NCBI RefSeq assembly: GCF_018812025.1
Contig: NC_063049.1
Coordinates: forward strand, 8,034,602-8,098,601
Origin: Megalobrama amblycephala
Taxonomy: Eukaryota > Chordata > Actinopteri > Cypriniformes > Xenocyprididae
Reading direction: 5' to 3'
DNA: 64,000 bases
The translations under genes and the position numbers were made by a program. Under the pieces are notes generated by a model. That model worked only from the letters and a program-made list of their open reading frames with translations. It was not told the origin of the DNA and made no database searches. Positions 58,201 through 64,000 of the stretch are shown one piece after another (the stretch's first letter is position 1; each line of letters starts with the position of its first letter).

Positions 58201-59910
58201 ACACAACATAAAACAACAAAACACAACATAAAACAAAACAAAAACAACATACAACAAAATCCACACCACAAACTAGTGTTAATTTCGTTAACAAAATCTA
58301 TGATGAAAAATAATCACTGACAACTTTTTTTCTCCATGACTAAGACAAGACGATGACGAGACGACACCAACACCATTAAATGATAACTGTGACTATATCA
58401 AGACGCAATATCATTCATGAAAAAAGACGAAACTAAAATGTAGTTAAAAAATAAAAACGTTACCAAAACCTCTCTTTGTTTTTGTCAGAGACAAAAAATT
58501 ACAGACTGTTTTGAATAAGCTGCTATGAGCTTTTTATGCTTGCAGTTGCCAGATTTCAAGAATTTTCTGTTAAAAGAATACGTTTCTACCCGGTGATTTA
58601 CTTAATCTTTGCAATCAGGCAATCATATGCACATGCTTTCTTTACACTGCGGAAGAAGCGCGGATGATCTGAAAACACAGACATACAAGTAAACTGTATC
58701 TCCGTTGAGATATTCTGCTTAAATGAAAGTGCCATTCAGTCGGTCTGTTTCTCTCCACGAGCCGCTAAATCTGCGATCAAACACGATCTGTGATTTGAAA
58801 TTGTGTTTGCTGAATATCTGCACTTATGCAACCTCTGTGTGACTATACCAAGTCTTTTTGCAGCTGCTTTAATAGAAAAACATTACAGTAATTTGGAATT
58901 ATTGGATTACTAGGAATTTCACTGTTTTAAATTTTTTTTAAGTTTCTTGTTTTACCAGTAGGCCTATATGATAAATAGCCTATAATAAATCAGGAAACAA
59001 GACAAGGTAAAATAAAACAAAACAAAACACATCACAAAAACACAACAAAACAAAACAAAACAACATATCACAAAAAAAACAATACACAACAAAACAAACC
59101 AAACCAAAGCAAACCAAAACAAACCAAACCAAAACAAACCAAACCAAACCAAACCAAACCAAACCAAACCAAAGCAAAACAAACAAAAACAAACCAAACC
59201 AAACCAAAACAAAACAAAACAAAACAAAACAAAACAAAACACAAAACAAAAAACATTATACAAGCCACTAGCCATAACACTGGCTATCAGTATTCGCAAG
59301 ATAAGCGTCCCACTTTATATTAAGTGTTTTTAACATTAAAATTAATCATTTGACAATGCACTTATTGTGTACATGCATGTTTTTTTTTTTACATTGTGCT
59401 TATACTTAAAAAAAAATCTGCATGTAATTACATCTGTAATTCATTTCTGTAACTACATCTATAATGACACTGTTGACCTTCTCTTGCCTGTTAACTCACC
59501 CTTAAACCAACCCATCCCACCAAACCTGTCCTAACCTTACCTGTATCCACCTCAATATCAGCACAAAATGTTTCACAATACAACATCAACACAAGAAGTA
59601 CACTGTACCTAATAATTTGTTTTAATTTAAGTACATAGTAGTAATATATAATATATAGTGTCAAATCATTTCAAGACGTTTTATATCCCTGCATCTCTCT
59701 CTGTTTAGCATAAATACAAGTCAGTGATGTACTCACCTCTTGATTCGATCTCTCGTATGCACATGTCCACCACCATGGGTCGTTTTGCGTTGTGAGCCTT
59801 GACGAGTGTTGTGAGGTCACAGCTGTAAACCTTCTTCACGTGCTTCAGGTCCGGTTTGCAGTCGTTGGGCACCATCTTAGAGCACTGCTTATGGACATTC
59901 AAGCCACAAT
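52075..59910 (-). CDS. chn1: chn1, alpha-chimaerin, C-terminal 221 residues (5' exons off the window)
   Basis: Five exons join in frame to the stop at 52,077-52,075. Family knowledge: chimaerins are diacylglycerol-responsive GTPase-activating proteins for Rac; alpha2 has SH2, C1 and RhoGAP domains and acts downstream of EphA4 and other axon-guidance receptors. Seen here: the second half of the C1 zinc domain (CGLNVHKQC then C at NDC), the linker [20 protein letters not shown], and a full RhoGAP domain with the catalytic arginine finger in [50 protein letters not shown] and [18 protein letters not shown]. It ends [13 protein letters not shown]. Chn1 rather than chn2 is chosen for the ending and for the wipf1 neighbour. 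Alpha1 and alpha2 share these exons, so the isoform start is not visible. Confidence 0.92.
52285..53510. repeat. Dispersed repeat split by a TTAA element
   Basis: 52,290-52,450 (TTAATTTCGTTAATGAAATC, ACGACACCAACACCATTAAA) and 53,295-53,510 (GGTTGCCAGATGTCAAGA, AAGATATTCTGCTTAAATG) are the two halves of the repeat found uninterrupted at 58,270-58,760. The element 52,458-53,288 separates them. Confidence 0.65.
52458..53288. mobile_element. TTAA-flanked foldback MITE, 831 bp
   Basis: Starts AGGATTATGGATCA and ends TCTAACCCT, directly flanked by TTAA on both sides (52,454-52,457; 53,289-53,292). The arms are inverted over more than 250 bp (GGGATC-type blocks such as AAAGAGCTCTACATGATCCC against GGGATCGTGTAGAGCTCTTT). 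Lies in the last chn1 intron. Confidence 0.78.
53547..53652 (-). CDS. chn1: chn1 exon: RhoGAP helix region
   Basis: Acceptor TTGTGTCAG before 53,652; donor TTAAAAAG|GTGAGA after 53,547; 106 nt, phase 1 in, phase 2 out. It encodes [20 protein letters not shown] followed by [16 protein letters not shown] second AG nine bases downstream (GTGACAG, exon from 53,643) would also keep the frame but would drop three residues and turn the junction Lys into Asn; the upstream one fits the human length. Confidence 0.93.
53737..54525. mobile_element. hAT-like element with exact 8-bp target duplication
   Basis: Starts TAGGGGTTGCAC and ends GTTCAACCCCTA. CTGTAGAC stands on both sides (53,729-53,736 and 54,526-54,533), as expected for hAT. 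Inside, ACTAGTCGAC occurs near both ends. About 789 bp, non-coding, in the chn1 intron after the RhoGAP core exon. Confidence 0.85.
54900..55037 (-). CDS. chn1: chn1 exon: RhoGAP core
   Basis: Acceptor ATGTGTTCAG before 55,037; donor GCTGCCA|GTGAGT after 54,900; 138 nt, phase 1 in and out. It encodes [40 protein letters not shown] and RFIEAA, matching human CHN1 with only conservative changes. Confidence 0.95.
55225..55560. repeat. TTCAGTGTCACATGATCC repeat copy
   Basis: Contains TTATTCCTGTGATCAAAGCT, CAGCATCATTACTCCAGTCT and TTCAGTGTCACATGATCCTT. It lies less than 200 bp upstream (in gene direction) of the chn1 RhoGAP core exon. 55,560-56,440 shows no other feature. Confidence 0.6.
56446..56523 (-). 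CDS. chn1: chn1 exon: RhoGAP arginine finger
   Basis: Acceptor GTCTCTCAG before 56,523; donor GACAGAG|GTGAGT after 56,446; 78 nt, phase 1 in and out. It encodes [20 protein letters not shown] and KLSFDR. Arg in GLYRISG is the catalytic arginine finger of RhoGAP domains. Confidence 0.95.
56735..58262. repeat. 1.5-kb A/C-only tandem repeat (ACAACATAAAACAACAAAAC units)
   Basis: Built from AAAACACAACATAAAACAAC and variants such as AAAACACCACAAAACACAAC, with higher-order repeats of several hundred bases. G is almost absent from the plus strand. On the minus strand the only A residues come from CATAAAAC, which reads TTATG, so no stop codon forms in any frame; the resulting 527-534-codon frames are artefacts. 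It lies in the chn1 intron between the C1/RhoGAP exon and the arginine-finger exon. Confidence 0.95.
58270..58800. repeat. Dispersed repeat, uninterrupted copy
   Basis: Contains TTAATTTCGTTAACAAAATC, ACGACACCAACACCATTAAA, GCAGTTGCCAGATTTCAAGA and GATATTCTGCTTAAATGAAA in the same order as the two halves at 52,290-52,450 and 53,295-53,510. Confidence 0.65.
58995..59255. repeat. CAAAC/CAAAAC tandem repeat
   Basis: AAACCAAACCAAACC-type units, again nearly without G on the plus strand, creating spurious Phe/Cys/Val/Leu-rich open frames on the minus strand. Confidence 0.85.
59305..59690. other. chn1 intron sequence before the C1/RhoGAP exon
   Basis: A fragment (CCCACTTTATATTAAGTG, ACCCTTAAACCAACCCATCC) resembling MITE sequence. 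Nothing coding. Confidence 0.35.
59737..59910 (-). CDS. chn1: chn1 exon: end of C1 domain, start of RhoGAP
   Basis: Acceptor GTTCCTCAG before 59,910; donor CAAGAG|GTGAGT after 59,737; phase 1 in and out, 174 nt. It encodes (D)[17 protein letters not shown] with His and Cys zinc ligands of the C1 domain, then [20 protein letters not shown] and [12 protein letters not shown], the first RhoGAP helix. Confidence 0.94.
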
Positions 59911-59914
59911 CTGA

Positions 59915-60680
59915 GGAACACACAGACAAAACACAGTAAATACCCTTCAGCTGACCAGACATTCCCATTCTAGTCTTCATTCATTTCATTATTCCTGCCA
60001 AAACAATAAAAGGTCAATAAATCAGCAAATACAGCAATAAATCCACCACGCTCAGTCACATGCTGAAATGACTGAATAAGTGTCTTGTGTGCGCAGCGCA
60101 GCAGTTTCACGCCGATATTATTGATCCTGAATTGATATGCTGTAGTTAAATTAGACCCTGTTCGTTTTGTCCCAGAATGCTGAGCTTTCATTCTGCTTAA
60201 TCAGTGACCTCTCTTGACCTCCGATCAGTGATGTCAGCGGCTCTGATTGGCTGATGGTGATTTCAATGGTGTCACCTTGGCGATGACAGAACATGCCAGG
60301 ACTACAAATGGTGCCTTATAAAATATGCATGAGCAATTTCAGGCACCTAATAGCTTCATAATCCCCAAAAATAAATCTCTGAGAACCTGGAGGAGTAAAG
60401 TGTGTGCAACTCACATCAGATGTGAACAAAAAGAAAAGAAATAAAAATAGCTAATTGAAGAGATAGTCAATCCAAAAATGAAAATTCTGTCATCATTTAC
60501 TCACCCAACCAAACCAAACAATTTTGGTGACCATTGATTTTTACTGCATGGACCAAAAAAAAAAAAAAAAAAAAGTTCCATAAAAGTCATTCAGGTTTTT
60601 ACAGGGTCAATAAATGATTACATAATTTTCACTTTTAGGTGAATTTTTCATTTAAGTACAATATAGGGCTAAATATTAAG
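59915..60680. other. chn1 intron, no exon seen
   Basis: I looked for the first half of the C1 domain (HWCEYC-type motif on the minus strand) and did not find it between here and the window end. An A run lies at 60,557-60,574. Confidence 0.45.
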
Positions 60681-60682
60681 CA

Positions 60683-61091
60683 TGACCCTGGACCACAAAA
60701 CCAGTCATAAGGGTCAATTTTTGGAAATTGAGATTTATACATCATCTGAAAGCTGAATAAATAATCTTTTCATCATTGATGTATGGTTTGTTAGGATAGG
60801 ACAATATTTGGCCGAGATATAACTACTGAAAATCTGGGATCTGAGGGTGCAAAAAAAAAAAAAAAAAAAAAAAATCAAAATATTGAGAAAATCGCCTTTA
60901 AAGTCGTCCAAATGAAGTCCTTAGCAATGCATATCCACTCATTTTTGATATATTTACGGTATGAAATTTACAAAATATCTTCATGGATCATGATCTTTCC
61001 TTAATATCCTAATGATTTTTGGCATAAAAGAAAATACAATGTATTGTTGGCTATTGCTACAAATATACCCGGTTTTGTGCTCCAGGGTCAC
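60683..61091. mobile_element. MITE with inverted ends TGACCCTGGACCACAAAACC
   Basis: The right end GGTTTTGTGCTCCAGGGTCA is the near-perfect inverse. About 409 bp with an A run inside; a very common cyprinid repeat. In the chn1 intron. Confidence 0.75.
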
Positions 61092-62360
61092 ATATATATT
61101 TCTCTAAAATATTGCTAATAATTATAGAAAATATAGTACTGAAGAAACAAACATAAATTGTTTTCCTGCAAAAATAAGGAAATGTTAAACTAAAAATCTG
61201 AATTCATTAAACAAGCAGAATATGTAAATTGTTACAATTTACATAAAATGTGACAATTCATGCGAGAATAATTGTATGAATGCTTTATGTAAGAATGAGA
61301 AAATTTACATAAGAGCCGTTTAAGAATAAATTTATATGAAAATGTATTTTGCTCCTGTATCACAAATGAGCCCGAATTACAAAAATAACTTTTCTCAAAC
61401 AGGTTTCTCAGACATTCCCTCTGTCTTCCATTGGTGGGACAAACAGATAGTCCCGCCCCTAACACATGCTAATGGTTGAGCCAATGTTATGTCAGGCCTC
61501 TCAAACAAACTTCTGGGAAATAAATGTAAGAAATTTTAATTAAAAAGTAAAATAATATAAAAACACATATTAGCGTTGACTTCGTTCTTTTAAACAGGAA
61601 ACACTTAGCAACCCCCAAACTGCACCCATGCAACCAGTCCAGACAGACTCAAGGGCTCACACGGCATATGCAAATTTAGGCAAATTAGCTGATTAATATA
61701 TAATGTGGCCTCCTAAATGGGCCAGCTGCTTCAAAGCAAGTACCAGAGAGACATGGCTGAAGACGGGAAAAAGAGGAAGACTGAGAACACAGAAAAATAG
61801 AGACAAGAACCAGCTGAATAAGAGAGCTCAGGGCAGATGTGTTCAGTGTGAGCGACTCTGAAAACAATATGACCTGGAGGAGAGAGAGAGAGAGAACGAG
61901 CTCTATTGCTCTTCAGATCTGTACTCAAACATAATGGTGGAGTGGGCAGTGATTGTCAGTCCTGCGGGCGACACCAGACCTCATTTCCTGCAATAAATGG
62001 GCCAAACGCTCTGCTCTGCTCTGCTCTCTGACCGGCTTTAAGATTTAAACCCACAAGACTGTAATTCTGAATCCTTTCATCAGCTTTTGATTGTCTACAA
62101 TTAAGGATGATGAAAAGCAAAAATATTATGAAAATGCATAGAAATATAATCTTTGTATTCATGTTATATTCCATATATTCCTGAAAATTTTTCATTTTCC
62201 ATCCAAAATTTTAAATCATGAATATAAAAGGGATGATGTCACATAAGTCAAATTATGTGATATTTTCCAGAACATCAGAAAATTCTCTATATGACACTGT
62301 TTCCTGTTTTATGTTCTCTTGTCACATGGCAACAAACGTTTTACTAAATGTTAGTTAAAC
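61092..62360. other. chn1 intron, ordinary sequence
   Basis: No exon, repeat ends or RNA gene recognised; a GA microsatellite lies at 61,878-61,894 and CTCTG repeats at 62,010-62,028. Confidence 0.4.
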
Positions 62361-62363
62361 CTA

Positions 62364-64000
62364 CGGAAGAGGATAAGGGCCAAGCAATAATAAAAAAATA
62401 GAACCATCTCGAGATTAAAGTTGTTAAATTTTGAGAAAAAAAGTCTAAATAAAATGTTGAGAATAAACTCGTTAAATAAAAAAAAAAAGGCGAAATTACC
62501 AATACCAATTACCAATAACCCTAAATAAAGTCATTAAATTATGAGAAAAAACTCGTTAAATTTCGAGAAAAAAAATCGAGATAAAATGTTGAGAATAAAC
62601 TCGTTAAATTACGAGAAAAAAGTCGAAATAAAATGTTGAGAATAAACTCGTTAAATTACGAGAACAAATTCGTTAAATTACGAGAACAAATTCGTTAAAT
62701 TACGAGAAAAAAAATCGAGATAAAATGTTGAGAATAAACTCGTTCAATTTCGAGAAAAAAGTCAAAATAAAATGTTGAGAATAAACTCGTTAAATTACGA
62801 GAACAAATTTGTTAAATTACGAGAAAAAAACTCGTTAGAGTTCGAGAAAAAGGTTGAGATAAAATGTTGAGAATAAAGTCATTAAATTACGAGAAAAAAC
62901 TCGTTAAATTTCGAGAAAAAGGTTGAGATAAAATGTTGAGAATAAAGTCATTAAATTACGAGAAAAAAGTCATTAGATTACGAGAACAAATTTGTTAAAT
63001 TTCGAGAAAAAAAAAATCAAGATAAAATGTTGAGAATAAAGTCATTAAATTACGAGAAAAAACTTGTTATATTTCAAGAAAAAAGTCAAGATAAAATGTT
63101 GAGAATAAACTCGTTAAATTACGAGAAAAAAGTCGTTAAATTACGAGAATAAATTTGTTAAATTATGAGAAAAATGTAGTTACATTTTGAGAAAAAAAGT
63201 CAAGATAAAATGTTGAGAATAAACTCGTTAAATTATGAGAAAAAAAGTTGTTAAATTTCAAGAAAAAAGTCGAGATAAAATGTTGAGAATAAACATTAAA
63301 TTACGAGAAAAAAGTCATTAGATTATGAGAACAAATTCGTTAAATTATGAGAAAAAAAGTCGAGATAAAATGTTGAGAATAAACTCATTAAATTTCGAGA
63401 AAAAACTCGTTAAATTTCGAGAAAAAGGTTGAGATAAAATGTTGAGAATAAAGTCATTAAATTACGAGAAAAAAGTCGTTAGATTACGAGAACAAATTTG
63501 TTAAATTTCGAGAAAAAAAAATCAAGATAAAATGTTGAGAATAAAGTCATTAAATTACGAGAAAAAACTTGTTATATTTCAAGAAAAAAGTCGAGATAAA
63601 ATGTTGAGAATAAACTCGTTAAATTACGAGAAAAAAACTCGTTAAATTTCAAGAAAAAAGTCGCGATAAAATGTTGAGAATAAAGTCATTAAATTACGAG
63701 AAAAAAGTCATTAAATTACGAAAACAAATTTGTTAAATTACGAGAAAAAAACTCGTAAAATTTCAAGAAAAAAATTGAGATAAAATGTTGAGAATAAACT
63801 CGTTAAATTACGAGAAAAAAACTCGTTAAAGTTCGAGAAAAAAGTCGAGATAAAATGTTGAGAATAAAGTAATTAAATTACGAGAAAAAAGTTGTTAAAT
63901 TACAAGAACAAATTTGTTAAATTACGAGAAAAAAACTTGTTAAATATCTAGAAAAAAAATCGAGATAAAATGTTGAGAATAAACTCGTTAAATTATGAGA
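62364..64000. repeat. 47-bp minisatellite array (copy 2), running off the window
   Basis: Starts CGGAAGAGGATAAGGGCCAA, the same left border as copy 1 at 43,686, then the same TTACGAGAAAAAAGTCGAGA / TAAAATGTTGAGAATAAA units with more variant spacers. At least 1.6 kb, continuing past the right edge. Same orientation as copy 1. Confidence 0.9.

Noticed and set aside
56667..58294. Three overlapping minus-strand open frames of 527-534 codons rich in Cys, Phe, Val and Leu
   Set aside because: They are one A/C-only tandem repeat read in all three frames. The unit cannot form stop codons on the minus strand. No domain, and it lies inside a chn1 intron on the same strand.
58964..59299. 111-codon minus-strand Phe/Val/Leu/Gly-rich frame
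   Set aside because: Translation of CAAAC repeats.

Overview
The window is vertebrate nuclear DNA, most likely from a cyprinid-type teleost (carp, barb or danio relatives). It is AT-rich, its genes are split by GT-AG introns, and its introns are full of short inverted-repeat DNA transposons of the kinds common in cyprinid genomes. There is no bacterial, phage or operon structure. Nearly all long open frames are shadows or low-complexity artefacts; the real genes were found by joining short exons on the minus strand.

Three protein-coding genes lie head to tail, all on the minus strand. (1) gpr155 (LYCHOS, lysosomal cholesterol sensor): a probable promoter and 5' UTR exon at about 21,001-21,280, then nine coding exons from 17,820 down to 1,718. 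They encode the PIN-type transporter domain and the first membrane helices after it; the C-terminal part and the DEP domain lie off the left edge. (2) wipf1 (WASP-interacting protein): complete, seven coding exons between 32,701 and 23,153 that join in frame to 537 codons plus stop, with a non-coding first exon ending at 35,189. (3) chn1 (alpha-chimaerin, Rac GTPase-activating protein): the last five coding exons between 59,910 and 52,075, covering the second half of the C1 domain and the whole RhoGAP domain; the 5' part is off the right edge. Every exon phase is consistent across every junction I joined.

The gene order gpr155-wipf1-chn1 matches human 2q31, except that CHRNA1, which lies between WIPF1 and CHN1 in mammals, is not visible here. 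The 17 kb gap (35.3-52.0 kb) instead holds an old L2-like LINE, microsatellites, a 47-bp minisatellite array, several MITEs, and three repeat-poor stretches (about 42.6-43.4, 45.5-46.5 and 48.6-49.05 kb) that are the best candidates for conserved regulatory DNA.

Mobile DNA makes up much of the rest: hAT-like elements with exact 8-bp target duplications (6,366-6,890 and 53,737-54,525), elements flanked by TTAA (15,121-15,967; 19,373-20,328; 52,458-53,288 and fragments), a decayed Tc1/mariner element with a transposase relic (12,431-13,989), a 1.2-kb Tc1-type foldback element (29,910-31,119), a 78-bp miniature one (17,274-17,351), and two copies of a 47-bp minisatellite element 18 kb apart. A 1.5-kb G-free tract in a chn1 intron leaves all three minus-strand frames open without coding anything.

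I found no clearly new biological system. The most interesting points are an in-frame triplication in wipf1 that multiplies FPPPP (Ena/VASP EVH1-type) motifs, a Leu in gpr155 where the human protein has a reported cholesterol-contact Phe, two competing splice acceptors 20 nt apart that would change the gpr155 N-terminus, and the missing chrna1.
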